A stretch of DNA of 64,000 nucleotides from Lachnospiraceae bacterium (GCA_024691425.1 JAILNQ010000056.1:31969-95968); one strand, 5' to 3'. Positions 1-9,435 are shown, numbered from the stretch's first letter. Numbers and translations: made by a program. The notes: generated by a model from the letters alone, not told the origin.

Positions 1-1365
1 GCGAGCATATATCAGGCGATGAAGCCGCTTCATAATGTGCAGCTTTTCTTCACCGCGGCAGCGTTTGTTATCATCGTTTTCGGTGTTCTGTCACCGGAGG
101 AGAGGCTTCACGGTTCTACTGGGCTTTATTCCATGAACGCCTACATTCAGGACATAAACAAGTACCATAATCTCGGAACCCCGATAGGCGTTACTCTTTC
201 AGTCATGACGAACTACAATGCGTTGATAGAGATGCTCGGTTATTTCACGGTCCAGGCCATTATTATCGATATAGCCAGAAGACTTGAGAAATGGGCTTAC
301 GAGAGCAGAGTGGATGTCGATCTTTACTATCTCGGCGGCGGAAGGTTTGCCGTGATCGCGGACGAGAGATACAAGGAAAACGTTCTTACGATATCGCAGG
401 GCGTCAATGCCGTTCTCACTAAAGAAGCCGAAGTCGGTGAGATGCTCGTCAAGGTAATGAACAATGTCTGTTACATAGGCATGCCGAAAGACATAGATGA
501 TCCTGACTTCCTGTTTTCTTTTGACGGAAGGCTTGAGACTGAAGTATACAGCGGAGAGCTGCGGTATGCCGAAAAGCTCTTCGACAAAAAGCGCTTTGAA
601 CTGCGCCGCGATATTTCGAAAGTCATTGACAGGGCGTTCACCGAAAAACGGTTCAGTCTTCATTTTCAGCCGATCTATTCGGTGAAGGATAAAAGGTATG
701 TCAGAGCAGAGGCTTTTCTGCGGCTGAATGATCCGGATTTCGGCGAGATAAAGCCGGATCTGCTGATCCAGGAAGCTGAAAAGACTAATTTGGTTCATGC
801 CGTTACCGTTTTTGTAATAGAAGAGGTGTGCAGATTCATTTCAATGCCCGAATTTCTTCTGCTCGGGTTCGAATTCGTTGAGATCAATCTGTCTCCGGCA
901 CAGTGCATGTGGTCTGATCTTCTTCCGGTTCTTCTGTCTTCGGTGAAGAACTGCAACGTTCAGCCCAAGAATATCTGCTTCAACATCACAGATGTTGAAA
1001 GCCCGGAACTGTTCTCGAAGATGAAGGATAACATAGATGCTCTCGCCCAGATCGGATTCATCATATACATGGATGATTTCGGAGCAGGGATTTTCGAAGT
1101 CGAGCGTATTGCAAAGATGCCGCTTTCCGGCATCAAGCTCGATCGGGTTTTTGTCAAAGAGGGGCTTAAGAGCGAAAATATGGCGGTATTCGAGGGAAGT
1201 CTGCGCATGATTTCCGACCTTGAGATCGATTCCGTTGCCGTCGGAGTTGAAGATGAGGATATGGAAACGCGTCTTATCGACCTTAAATGCAATTACTTGC
1301 AGGGATATTATTTCTGCAGACCGCTAGAGAAAAAGGAGCTCATCAGATTCATTCTGATGGGATAA
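1..1365 (+). CDS. Degenerate GGDEF/EAL membrane protein, 5' truncated by the window edge
   Basis: The frame is open from base 1, so the true start lies outside the window. The visible part begins with a hydrophobic segment, then a GGDEF-like domain whose signature is reduced to GGGRF, then an EAL domain from about residue 200 to the end. EAL phosphodiesterases hydrolyse c-di-GMP with conserved acidic and metal-binding residues. Here EAL is EAF, the usual EITE reads NITD, and the VEGVET element reads AVGVED, so several catalytic acids are lost. EINLS, DDFGAG, IKLD and the QGYY glutamine remain. I infer a non-catalytic c-di-GMP binding or regulatory protein. It lies just upstream of an intact homologue of the same architecture, from which it probably derives by tandem duplication. 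Confidence 0.85.
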   Translation, partial: ASIYQAMKPLHNVQLFFTAAAFVIIVFGVLSPEERLHGSTGLYSMNAYIQDINKYHNLGTPIGVTLSVMTNYNALIEMLGYFTVQAIIIDIARRLEKWAYESRVDVDLYYLGGGRFAVIADERYKENVLTISQGVNAVLTKEAEVGEMLVKVMNNVCYIGMPKDIDDPDFLFSFDGRLETEVYSGELRYAEKLFDKKRFELRRDISKVIDRAFTEKRFSLHFQPIYSVKDKRYVRAEAFLRLNDPDFGEIKPDLLIQEAEKTNLVHAVTVFVIEEVCRFISMPEFLLLGFEFVEINLSPAQCMWSDLLPVLLSSVKNCNVQPKNICFNITDVESPELFSKMKDNIDALAQIGFIIYMDDFGAGIFEVERIAKMPLSGIKLDRVFVKEGLKSENMAVFEGSLRMISDLEIDSVAVGVEDEDMETRLIDLKCNYLQGYYFCRPLEKKELIRFILMG

Positions 1366-1370
1366 GAGTT

Positions 1371-3305
1371 ATGGCAAATGACATAGCTGCATATGATTAT
1401 TGTGCATTCATACTGCTTCTGATCGTTGCCGTGTATTATTTCCGCACCAGTGTGCACAGTACGCTCAGGGTAAGAATAATGTCGCTCATAGTTGCCTGCA
1501 CCGTTGCGGCTTCGCTCAGCGATGCGATCAGGGTGAGGTTTGCAGGGCTTGCTTCTGTATCTGATTTCAGATTCATGAACGTGAATTTCGCATATTATCT
1601 TTTCCTGTCTTTCATTCCGCCTCTCTATCTTCTTTACGTGATCGCTTCGACAGATATGTGGCACAGGATCAGGAATCTGGTCACGACTGTTGTTGTGTTC
1701 TCGATTCCGCTCGTATTTTATGTTGCAGTGCTTGTGATCAATTTCTTCAGGCCGCTCGCATTCGAGACCGGAGCCGGAGAGGAGCTTATCATTCACTGGG
1801 GCGGGTATCTGGGCTATATCACCTACCTGTTCTATATTTTCACGGCAATGGCTTTCATCAAGAGAAACATAAGGCCGATAGACAGCAGAAGATACACTGT
1901 GCTGATCGCTCCCATCTATATGGTGCTTTTCGCGATGACGATAGGCATTGTTGCAACGAGACATCATATTGTCTGCTTTTCTGTAGCGATATGTATTCTG
2001 ATGCTCGTGCTGATAAACAGGAGGGTAGAGGATTCAATAGATGTGGTGACAGGAATGCATACGTTCAAAGTGTTTGCCGAGGACATGGATACGAATTTCA
2101 AAACCGGCAAGCAGATGGAGATCATTCTTCTCAACATTTCGAATTTCACATACGCGCTCAGGACTGTCGGGTATGATGCTATGCTTAAGATGATGTCTCC
2201 CGTATCATCGGAGATACTGCGGCTCATGCGCAGATATCATGCGCAGTTCATGTGTTACTATAACGGAGACGGAAATTTTGCGATTGAGCTGTCCAAAAAG
2301 CATTTCGCATATGCACATGAGATCGCAGATGAGATATGCCGTTCGATCCGTCAGAACATCCGCATGGAAGTTGCTGATTTTGAACTTGCGATAAATACCT
2401 GTCTCGTGAACTGTCCTGATGATATTTCGGACGTTGATTCTCTGTTCATGCTGATAGCAGATCTGGAGTTGGCCGCACCGGGAAGCAAGGTTCTGTCTGC
2501 ATCAAGCATTACGGAAACAAAGGAATTCTCCATGAAGAAAGAGATGACCACTATAATAGACAGGGCGCTTGCCAATCACTACTTCTCAGTATTCTATCAG
2601 CCGATCTATGATACCAAGGAAAAGAAATTCACATCCGCGGAAGCGCTGCTGCGTCTCCGCGATCCGAAATACGGATATATTTCTCCGAACCTTTTCATAC
2701 CGCTCGCCGAAAAGAGCGGGGCGATACATGCACTCGGAAGCTTTGTGCTCGAGGAGGTCGTAAAGTTCATCGCTTCGCCGGATTTTGCACCGCTGAATGT
2801 CGATTATATAGAGATAAACCTTTCAGCCATGCAGTGCCTGAGGGGTGATCTGTCTGAAGAGATCATATCGCTTCTGCAGAAGTATGATGTCGATCCGTCG
2901 AAGATCAATCTCGAGGTAACTGAAACCGCGAGCGTATACTCGCAGTCGAAAATGTACAGGAATATTTCAACGCTTTCCGAGTACGGACTCACGTTCTCGC
3001 TCGATGATTTCGGGACAGGTTATTCGAACCTGATGAGAATTGCCTCTCTTCCGCTTGATATAGTGAAACTGGACAGAGTGTTCGTGCTCATGGAGGAGAG
3101 CGGAGGACATCACGTTATCATAAAGAATCTGATCGAAATGCTGAAGAACATGAATCTGAAAGTGCTTGTCGAAGGTGTAGAGACGGAGGAGATGTTTGAT
3201 TCGTTCATGCAGATGGGTGTTGATGAGATCCAGGGATTCTATTTCTCGAGACCGCTCACAAAATCGGCATTTATACGGTTCATCAAAGAGAAAATGACCG
3301 CGTGA
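1371..3305 (+). CDS. Membrane GGDEF(degenerate)-EAL c-di-GMP phosphodiesterase
   Basis: A 644-residue protein with several membrane segments in the first 215 residues, a degenerate GGDEF domain (GDGNF at the signature, about residues 225-370) and a complete EAL domain (about 385-635). All EAL catalytic elements are visible: EALLRL, EINLS, LEVTE, DDFGTG, VKLD, VEGVET and the QGFYF glutamine. It is therefore probably an active c-di-GMP phosphodiesterase at the inner face of the membrane. The same frame is open further upstream to 1287, but that would overlap the preceding gene by 79 bases; the ATG at 1371 follows its stop codon by five bases. The degenerate GGDEF may bind GTP as an activator, as known for some proteins of this type, but that is inference. 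Confidence 0.88.
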   Translation: MANDIAAYDYCAFILLLIVAVYYFRTSVHSTLRVRIMSLIVACTVAASLSDAIRVRFAGLASVSDFRFMNVNFAYYLFLSFIPPLYLLYVIASTDMWHRIRNLVTTVVVFSIPLVFYVAVLVINFFRPLAFETGAGEELIIHWGGYLGYITYLFYIFTAMAFIKRNIRPIDSRRYTVLIAPIYMVLFAMTIGIVATRHHIVCFSVAICILMLVLINRRVEDSIDVVTGMHTFKVFAEDMDTNFKTGKQMEIILLNISNFTYALRTVGYDAMLKMMSPVSSEILRLMRRYHAQFMCYYNGDGNFAIELSKKHFAYAHEIADEICRSIRQNIRMEVADFELAINTCLVNCPDDISDVDSLFMLIADLELAAPGSKVLSASSITETKEFSMKKEMTTIIDRALANHYFSVFYQPIYDTKEKKFTSAEALLRLRDPKYGYISPNLFIPLAEKSGAIHALGSFVLEEVVKFIASPDFAPLNVDYIEINLSAMQCLRGDLSEEIISLLQKYDVDPSKINLEVTETASVYSQSKMYRNISTLSEYGLTFSLDDFGTGYSNLMRIASLPLDIVKLDRVFVLMEESGGHHVIIKNLIEMLKNMNLKVLVEGVETEEMFDSFMQMGVDEIQGFYFSRPLTKSAFIRFIKEKMTA

Positions 3306-3314
3306 TTTATTGAG

Positions 3315-3343
3315 TTGGAAAATCGCGGGATTTCTGATATTAT
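3315..3343 (+). promoter_or_regulatory. Probable sigma-A promoter for the HDOD gene
   Basis: TTGGAA at 3315-3320 and TATTAT at 3338-3343 are separated by 17 bases, close to the vegetative consensus. A TATAAT also starts at 3341 but has no good -35 partner. The start codon at 3368 follows a strong GGAGGG ribosome site. Confidence 0.55.
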
Positions 3344-3367
3344 AATAATTGATAGGAGGGCAATAAA

Positions 3368-4606
3368 ATGCTTGCTGCACTTATTCCATTATTTGACGAA
3401 AATACTGCTGTGCGTGCTTATTCCCTTTTTGCACAGAAGAAAAACTACCTTCTTAATCCGAGTCTTCTCGGAACCGGATCTTTAGACGGAGCCGGCGCGA
3501 TACTCGGACTTGAGGTCGTTGAGAGCCTGGGCGCGGGAACGCTGGCGGATAATCAGGAAGTGTTCGTTGAGCTTTCGAACGTATCGATGTTCTCACCGAT
3601 TGAGGAGAGCTGCTCGATGCCGCATGAAAAAGTCGTGCTTCTCTTTGACCGTTCGGTTCCTGCACAACCAATGTACATTAAGAGGCTTCAGCAGCTCAAG
3701 TTCATGGGATACAAGCTTGCGATCAGAAATCTTCCGATAGAGCAGTTCGAGGAATACGGTCCGATACTCAAGCTTCTTGATTACATCATGCTTGACTACA
3801 AGAAGATAAACATGGTTGCTGCAAGAAATTTCTTCACCAAGGTTTATCCGGGACTTAAGATGATAGCCGTTAACGTAGATTCGCTCGAGGATTTCGAAGA
3901 GCTTTCTAAGGGTCAGGCGTATTCGCTTTACGAAGGAGATTTCTACAGGCTTCCTGTTACAAAGGGCTCAACTCAGGTTGCACCTCTGAAGGTCAACTAT
4001 TTAGAGCTTCTCAAGATAGTCAACAATCCGGATTTCGAGCTCACGAAGGCCGCCGATATAATCGGCCGTGATACGGCGCTCGTTATCGAGCTTCTGCGTA
4101 TGGTCAACCACATGACAGTTAATTCGCAGATCACATCGATAAGACATGCTGCCGCGATGCTCGGGCAGAGGGAACTCAAGAAATGGATCAATGCCGTTGT
4201 TTCCCATCAGCTCTGCGCGGACAAGCCGAATGAGATCACGCGTCTGTCGCTTCTGCGTGCAAAGTTCGCCGAGAATCTTGCGCCGGTATTTGAGATGGCT
4301 GCGCTTTCATCAGAGCTTTTCCTGATGGGACTGTTTTCGGTACTTGATATAATCCTTGATAAGCCGATGAAGGAAGCACTTGCGATGGTCAATGTCTCAA
4401 AAGAGATAACTGATGCGCTCGTCGAAAAGAAGGGTGACATGGCAAAGGTGCTCGATTTCATTGAATGCTATGAACTTGCTTCATGGTCCGAACTGTCAAG
4501 GCAGATGATCCTCTTCGACATCAAGGAAGGCCCCGTATATGATTCATATGTAGATGCGCTTTCATGGTACAGAGATCTGTTCGGTGACAAGGAAGACAAG
4601 AAATAA
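3368..4606 (+). CDS. EAL-like/HDOD signalling protein (YuxH/CdgJ type)
   Basis: This 412-residue protein combines an N-terminal EAL-like barrel (about 1-190) with a C-terminal HDOD domain (about 195-385, with the stretch ending in MLGQRELKKWI typical of the family). The EAL part lacks the EAL motif and most catalytic acids; LLFDRS and LDYIMLD sit where active enzymes have their conserved acids. Such proteins act as non-enzymatic effectors in motility or stress signalling. A GATAGGAGGG ribosome site precedes the ATG, and its own promoter suggests transcription separate from the two EAL genes. Family assignment is firm, biological role unknown. Confidence 0.82.
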   Translation: MLAALIPLFDENTAVRAYSLFAQKKNYLLNPSLLGTGSLDGAGAILGLEVVESLGAGTLADNQEVFVELSNVSMFSPIEESCSMPHEKVVLLFDRSVPAQPMYIKRLQQLKFMGYKLAIRNLPIEQFEEYGPILKLLDYIMLDYKKINMVAARNFFTKVYPGLKMIAVNVDSLEDFEELSKGQAYSLYEGDFYRLPVTKGSTQVAPLKVNYLELLKIVNNPDFELTKAADIIGRDTALVIELLRMVNHMTVNSQITSIRHAAAMLGQRELKKWINAVVSHQLCADKPNEITRLSLLRAKFAENLAPVFEMAALSSELFLMGLFSVLDIILDKPMKEALAMVNVSKEITDALVEKKGDMAKVLDFIECYELASWSELSRQMILFDIKEGPVYDSYVDALSWYRDLFGDKEDKK

Positions 4607-4615
4607 CTAAAAGCT

Positions 4616-4909
4616 ATGATGGGGTATGAGATAACATCAATTGAAGATAACCGGATCTTCATCAAGCACGATTACCGTGATGAACTGGATGGATTCATAA
4701 TGCTGCTGAAGAGCATAGAAGGGGATGTCAACGGCAGGATCATTCAGATGGATGGAGATGATATCCAGTACATGATCCAGAACGACCCTTACGATCTCGT
4801 CTTCAGATGGGATGTCAATTTCGGGACTGCGGTCATAGTCCCGGAGGGGAGCAGCATCGAAGGGGTCGTGAGGATGCTAGAATCCCATTTTGATAAGCTT
4901 AATAACTGA
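4616..4909 (+). CDS. Small acidic hypothetical protein, 97 aa
   Basis: I do not recognise this protein. It starts nine bases after the HDOD gene, with two adjacent ATG codons and no clear ribosome site, so it may be translated by coupling. It is acidic, has no signal peptide or membrane segment, and has alternating hydrophobic pattern suggesting a small alpha/beta fold. It ends just before a terminator, making it the last gene of the signalling group. Codon use looks like that of its neighbours, which supports a real gene. Confidence 0.6.
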   Translation: MMGYEITSIEDNRIFIKHDYRDELDGFIMLLKSIEGDVNGRIIQMDGDDIQYMIQNDPYDLVFRWDVNFGTAVIVPEGSSIEGVVRMLESHFDKLNN

Positions 4910-4913
4910 CATA

Positions 4914-4950
4914 AGGCTCCTTCGGAACGCGGAGGAGCTTTTCATTTTTT
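4914..4950 (+). terminator. Hairpin with T-rich tail before priA
   Basis: GCTCC (4916-4920) pairs with GGAGC (4934-4938), followed by a T-rich run to 4950. It ends only six bases before the priA ATG, so it could either end the upstream transcript or act in the priA leader. The stem is short, so strength is uncertain. Confidence 0.55.
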
Positions 4951-4956
4951 CAGGGT

Positions 4957-7188
4957 ATGAGAGATCTTTTTGCAGACATAATCGTTGATATATCGCACGA
5001 GAATTTAGACCATACGTTTTCGTACAGAGTTCCCGATGAGCTTGCGGACAGGGTTGCCATAGGCAGCCGCGTCCTTATTCCGTTCGGAAAAAGCAACAGG
5101 GAGATTGCCGGCTTTGTGCTCGGCCTTTCCGATAAGGCCAAATTCGATCCGGCGAAAATCAAGAACATCATATCCGTCCTCGGCGATGAATCGCTCGTTG
5201 AACAGAAACTTATAATGCTTGCGTACTGGATGAAGGAAAGGTACGGTTCAACGATGAACAGGGCACTTTCGACCGTTCTTCCGATCAAGAAGAATGTTAA
5301 GGCCAAGGAGAAGCGCGATGTCGTACTGCTGCTTTCCGATGATGAGGCAGAAGAAGCCTTAGTGCAGTTTCGGAAGAAGGGAAATGTTGCTCGTGAAAGG
5401 CTGATGGCAGAGCTCATCAAGGAAAAGAGCATCGACTACCGGCTCGTTACCGGAAAGCTCAACATATCCGCGGCAACACTCCGGGCGCTTGTAAAGCAGA
5501 AGATGATAGACATCGTTTCCGAGCGCGTCTACCGCAATACAGTAAAATCTTCCGGAACGGTCCAAAAAGTGATGCTGAGCAGCGAGCAGAAGAAGATATA
5601 TGATGATTTTTCCGATGATTATTCGCACGGCGCAAGAGGCACATACCTGATTTTCGGTGTGACTGGATCGGGGAAGACCGAAGTGTACATGGAAATGATC
5701 GAAAAGGTAGTTGCGGCCGGAAAGCAGGTCATAGTGCTGATTCCCGAGATCTCTCTGACGTACCAGACGGTCATGAGATTCTACAGAAGATTCGGAGACC
5801 GGGTATCAACGCTTCATTCCCGTCTTTCGGACGGTGAAAAGTATGATCAGTTCGAAAGGGCGAAAAAGCATGAGATAGATATAATGATAGGTCCAAGATC
5901 GGCTCTTTTCACTCCGTTCGACAACCTCGGCCTCATAGTCATAGATGAAGAGCATGAGCACACTTACAAGAGCGATCAGATGCCCAGATATCATGCCAGG
6001 GATGTTGCGATAAAACTTGCTGAGCTCCACGGTGCATCCGTTGTGCTCGGAAGCGCGACACCGTCGGTTGAATCATACTATGCGGCAAAAAAAGGCGAAT
6101 ACAAGCTCTATACGCTGAAAGAGCGCGCAAAATCAGCAGCATTGCCATCCGTTCATATCGTTGACCTTCGCGAAGAGCTGAGGGATGGGAACAGAACGAT
6201 GTTCTCGAAGAAGCTGAGGGATGCCATAGAGGAGCGCCTGGTAAAAAAAGAGCAGGTGATGCTTTTTGTCAACAGACGCGGACTCGGCGGATGTGTTTCC
6301 TGCAGATCGTGCGGAGAGCCGGTGAAATGCCCTCACTGCGATGTATCTCTTACAAGGCATTTCAACGGAAAACTGAAATGCCACTACTGCGGGTATGAGC
6401 AGCTTGTTGTGAAGAAGTGCGGCAAGTGCCAGAGCACCCTGATAGGTCCGATGGGGTCGGGAATCGGAACCGAGGCCGTAGAACAGCAGATAAAATCGAT
6501 GTTTCCTTATGCTGCGGTACTGAGGATGGATGCCGATACGACGAAACAGAAGGGCGATTATGAATCGATACTGTCCACATTTGCGAACCGTGAGGCAGAT
6601 ATACTCATCGGGACGCAGATGATCGTTAAGGGACATGATTTTCCGTATGTCACGCTCGTCGGGATAATGGCGGCCGACATGTCATTGAATGCCAATGATT
6701 ACAGGGCCGGGGAGAGAACATTCCAGCTTCTTGTTCAGGCGGCCGGCAGAGCCGGAAGGGATCTGCGTCCTGGAGAGGTGCTGATCCAGACATACAGGCC
6801 GGATAATTATGCGATATCTGCAGCAATTTCGCAGGATTACGAAGCATTCTTCGATGAAGAGTTCGGATACCGGCAGCTTCTTATGTATCCTCCTGCAGGG
6901 CATATGCTTGCCATAATGACTGAAAGCAAGGAAGAGAATGAGTGCATGGTTATGGCTGCTTCGTTGGCAGGAGCCATCCGTGATGGTATAATAGGAAAGG
7001 CATCTGTGATCGGCCCGACGGCGGCTTCGATAAGCAAGCTCAAGGATGTTTACAGACAGATGATCTACGTTAAGAGCATGGAAATAGATACTCTTAAAGC
7101 CATAAAAGACAGGGCAGAAGAGTTTTCTGAAAAAACGGATGGGGGAGCGCGCATAAGCTTCGACCTCGATCCGATGAACGGTTATTGA
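4957..7188 (+). CDS. priA: Primosomal protein N' (replication restart helicase PriA)
   Basis: PriA is the 3'-5' DNA helicase that recognises stalled forks and starts reassembly of the replisome. The 743 residues match the family length. Visible elements are an N-terminal DNA-binding region, the Walker A motif GVTGSGKTE near residue 235, the DEEHEHTYK helicase motif II, GSATPS, and the zinc-binding insertion with repeated CxxC pairs (about 445-495: CVSC, CPHC, CHYC, CGKC). The ATG follows a weak CAGGG site right behind a hairpin. It opens the long cluster running to rpe, which has the same order in many Firmicutes. Confidence is high. Confidence 0.96.
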   Translation: MRDLFADIIVDISHENLDHTFSYRVPDELADRVAIGSRVLIPFGKSNREIAGFVLGLSDKAKFDPAKIKNIISVLGDESLVEQKLIMLAYWMKERYGSTMNRALSTVLPIKKNVKAKEKRDVVLLLSDDEAEEALVQFRKKGNVARERLMAELIKEKSIDYRLVTGKLNISAATLRALVKQKMIDIVSERVYRNTVKSSGTVQKVMLSSEQKKIYDDFSDDYSHGARGTYLIFGVTGSGKTEVYMEMIEKVVAAGKQVIVLIPEISLTYQTVMRFYRRFGDRVSTLHSRLSDGEKYDQFERAKKHEIDIMIGPRSALFTPFDNLGLIVIDEEHEHTYKSDQMPRYHARDVAIKLAELHGASVVLGSATPSVESYYAAKKGEYKLYTLKERAKSAALPSVHIVDLREELRDGNRTMFSKKLRDAIEERLVKKEQVMLFVNRRGLGGCVSCRSCGEPVKCPHCDVSLTRHFNGKLKCHYCGYEQLVVKKCGKCQSTLIGPMGSGIGTEAVEQQIKSMFPYAAVLRMDADTTKQKGDYESILSTFANREADILIGTQMIVKGHDFPYVTLVGIMAADMSLNANDYRAGERTFQLLVQAAGRAGRDLRPGEVLIQTYRPDNYAISAAISQDYEAFFDEEFGYRQLLMYPPAGHMLAIMTESKEENECMVMAASLAGAIRDGIIGKASVIGPTAASISKLKDVYRQMIYVKSMEIDTLKAIKDRAEEFSEKTDGGARISFDLDPMNGY

Positions 7189-7198
7189 AGGAGGAAAT

Positions 7199-7735
7199 AT
7201 GGCACTTCGACAGATAAGAGAATTAGGAGATCCGTGCCTTGGCAAGGTGTGCAAGCCGGTTAAGGAAGTAAACGGCAGAACAAAGGATCTCATCGGGGAC
7301 CTGCTCGATACGATGTATGAAGCTGAAGGCGTCGGGCTTGCCGCGCCGCAGGTCGGAATACTTAAGAGAATTGCGGTGATCGATGCAGGAGAGGATTATC
7401 AGGACGAGCCGCTCATACTCATAAATCCTGAAGTGATCGAAGTCAGCGGGGAGCAGACCGATTACGAGGGCTGCCTCAGCGTGCCCGGAAAAGTCGGAAG
7501 GGTAACAAGACCTGACCATGTAAAGATCAAGGCATACGATATGGACATGAACGAGTACATCGCCGAAGGGGATGCGCTTCTTGCGAGAGCGATGCTCCAT
7601 GAGATAGAGCATCTTGACGGACATATGTACGTCGAGAAAGTCAGCGGACCGCTCCTTACGAATGAGGAATTTGCGGAACTGTTAAAGGAGCAGGAAGAGG
7701 CTGAACAGGCAGAGTCTGGGGAAGATAAGTCATGA
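7199..7735 (+). CDS. def: Peptide deformylase
   Basis: Removes the formyl group from the N-terminal methionine of nascent proteins. All three metal-site motifs are present: GVGLAAPQVG (about 43-52), EGCLSVPG (about 90) and HEIEHLDG (about 133-140), so the cysteine and both histidines that hold the metal are intact. The length of 178 residues is normal, with a Glu-rich C-terminal tail. A GGAGG site lies just before the ATG, and the stop overlaps the fmt start (ATGA), indicating translational coupling with the enzyme that adds the formyl group. Confidence 0.97.
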   Translation: MALRQIRELGDPCLGKVCKPVKEVNGRTKDLIGDLLDTMYEAEGVGLAAPQVGILKRIAVIDAGEDYQDEPLILINPEVIEVSGEQTDYEGCLSVPGKVGRVTRPDHVKIKAYDMDMNEYIAEGDALLARAMLHEIEHLDGHMYVEKVSGPLLTNEEFAELLKEQEEAEQAESGEDKS

Positions 7736-8670
7736 AGATTCTTTTTATGGGAACACCGGATTTTGCCGAGCATATTCTTGCGGCCATCTGTGATAGTAAA
7801 GAGCATGAAGTAGTTGCAGCAGTCACGCAGCCTGACCGTCCGAAAGGAAGGAGCGGCACGTTAGTGGCAAGTCCTGTAAAGGAATATGCGTCATCTCATG
7901 GGATCAGGGTGCTCCAGCCCGTGAAGATCAGACAGAGCGAAGAGATCAAAAAGCTCCGTGAAATAGATGCTGACATATATGTGGTCGCAGCCTTCGGACA
8001 GATTCTTCCTCCGGAAGTGCTTTCGATCCCGAAGAAGGGATGCGTCAACGTGCACGCTTCGCTCCTTCCTGAATACAGAGGGGCTGCGCCTATACAGAGG
8101 GCGATAATGGACGGCAGAAAAGTCACCGGTGTGACCGTGCAGCAGATGAACGAGGGAGTGGATACAGGTGATATCATCTCGACCGTAGAGGTTGCGATCG
8201 ATCCTGATGAAACCGGTGAATCACTGTTTGATAAACTCAAGGAAGCCGGAGCGCAGCTCATAGTCAGGACACTAAGAGACATTGAAAGCGCAGAAGCGTC
8301 ATTTACACCGCAGGATGAATCAAAAGCCACATATGCCGGAATGCTGAAGAAGGAAATGGGGCTTATAGACTTTACGAAAACGGCTGATGAGATCGAAAGA
8401 CTCGTGCGGGCTTTTTCTCCCTGGCCGGGGACATACACGTATCTTGGAAAGAAGATGCTGAAGATCAAAAAATGCCGCGTTGTACCTGGAGGTGGAAAAC
8501 CGGGCGAGGTCATATCGGTGTCAAAGGATGAGATCGCGGTGGCCTGTGCGGAAAATGCGCTTGCTGTGACTGTTGTGCAGCTTGAAGGAAAAAGAGAAAT
8601 GACAGTGCATGATTTTCTCCTCGGCAGCAGCATAAAGACCGGAACAATGCTGGGAAATACGGCACAGTAG
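7732..8670 (+). CDS. fmt: Methionyl-tRNA formyltransferase
   Basis: Transfers a formyl group from 10-formyl-tetrahydrofolate to initiator Met-tRNA. At 312 residues it has the N-terminal formyltransferase domain with the signature around HASLLPEYRGAAPIQ (about residue 110) and the C-terminal OB-like tRNA-binding domain (about 205-305). The start overlaps the def stop by four bases. def-fmt pairing is almost universal in bacteria, and the two enzymes act at opposite ends of the same cycle. Confidence 0.97.
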   Translation: MKILFMGTPDFAEHILAAICDSKEHEVVAAVTQPDRPKGRSGTLVASPVKEYASSHGIRVLQPVKIRQSEEIKKLREIDADIYVVAAFGQILPPEVLSIPKKGCVNVHASLLPEYRGAAPIQRAIMDGRKVTGVTVQQMNEGVDTGDIISTVEVAIDPDETGESLFDKLKEAGAQLIVRTLRDIESAEASFTPQDESKATYAGMLKKEMGLIDFTKTADEIERLVRAFSPWPGTYTYLGKKMLKIKKCRVVPGGGKPGEVISVSKDEIAVACAENALAVTVVQLEGKREMTVHDFLLGSSIKTGTMLGNTAQ

Positions 8671-8703
8671 AAGGATGTTCAAGAAAAAAGGAAGGTGGAG
8701 CGT

Positions 8704-9435
8704 ATGGGAATGAATTCACTTATGAACACGGCATACGGAGGCGGAATCTATGGCATGAGCTATCTGCTCGTTATTATCGGAGCGGTTCTGTGCCTTATCA
8801 CTTCCGGCATGGTAAAATCAACGTTCAATAAATATTCTAAGGTGCTTGCTTCATCGGGAGTTACAGGAAGAGAAGTTGCAGAGGCCATTCTCAAGAAGGA
8901 AGGCATATATGATGTAAGGGTCGAGAGAGTTGCCGGCAGTCTTACAGACAATTTCAATCCAAGCACTAAAATAGTCAACCTGTCGGAATCTGTGTATGAC
9001 GTTCCGAGCGTGGCGGCGATAAGTGTTGCGGCGCATGAATGCGGTCATGCGATGCAGCATAATGAATCATATTTTCCGCTGAAGATCAGAAGCTCGATAC
9101 TTCCGGCAGCGAATTTCGGATCGAAGTACGGTCTGTGGATCGTCCTTCTCGGGCTTTTCATTTCCTTCTTCCGTCCGCTCGTATTCATCGGCGTGGTGCT
9201 GTTCGCATTCGGTGTGCTTTTCCAGATAGTAACGCTGCCCGTGGAATTCGATGCATCAAGAAGAGCGCTGGAGACAGTATCTGAGATGGGAATTCTTTCT
9301 GAAGATGAAATGACAGGCGCAAGGAAGGTGCTGAAGAGTGCGGCTATGACATATGTCGCATCAGCGGCGGCATCGATACTGTCGCTTCTTCGCCTGATAC
9401 TCATAGCACGTGGAGGAAGAGGCAGACGTGACTGA
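8704..9435 (+). CDS. Membrane zinc metallopeptidase (YugP/COG2738-like)
   Basis: A 243-residue integral membrane protein with the zinc protease motif HECGH (residues 111-115). Hydrophobic segments are visible near the N-terminus, in the middle (about 140-180) and near the C-terminus. The ATG at 8704 is preferred over an in-frame GTG at 8695 because an AAGGTGG site lies directly upstream of it. Homologues occur between fmt and rsmB in many Clostridia, so its place here is not unusual; the substrate is unknown. The family name is from recognition of the motif and overall layout. Confidence 0.82.
   Translation: MGMNSLMNTAYGGGIYGMSYLLVIIGAVLCLITSGMVKSTFNKYSKVLASSGVTGREVAEAILKKEGIYDVRVERVAGSLTDNFNPSTKIVNLSESVYDVPSVAAISVAAHECGHAMQHNESYFPLKIRSSILPAANFGSKYGLWIVLLGLFISFFRPLVFIGVVLFAFGVLFQIVTLPVEFDASRRALETVSEMGILSEDEMTGARKVLKSAAMTYVASAAASILSLLRLILIARGGRGRRD

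Noticed and set aside
1308..1967. Minus-strand open frame of 219 codons
   Set aside because: Lies opposite the intact EAL gene; composition rich in His, Arg and Ser, no recognisable domain.
7896..8633. Long minus-strand open frame of 245 codons opposite fmt
   Set aside because: Serine-rich composition and full overlap with a certain gene mark it as a shadow frame.
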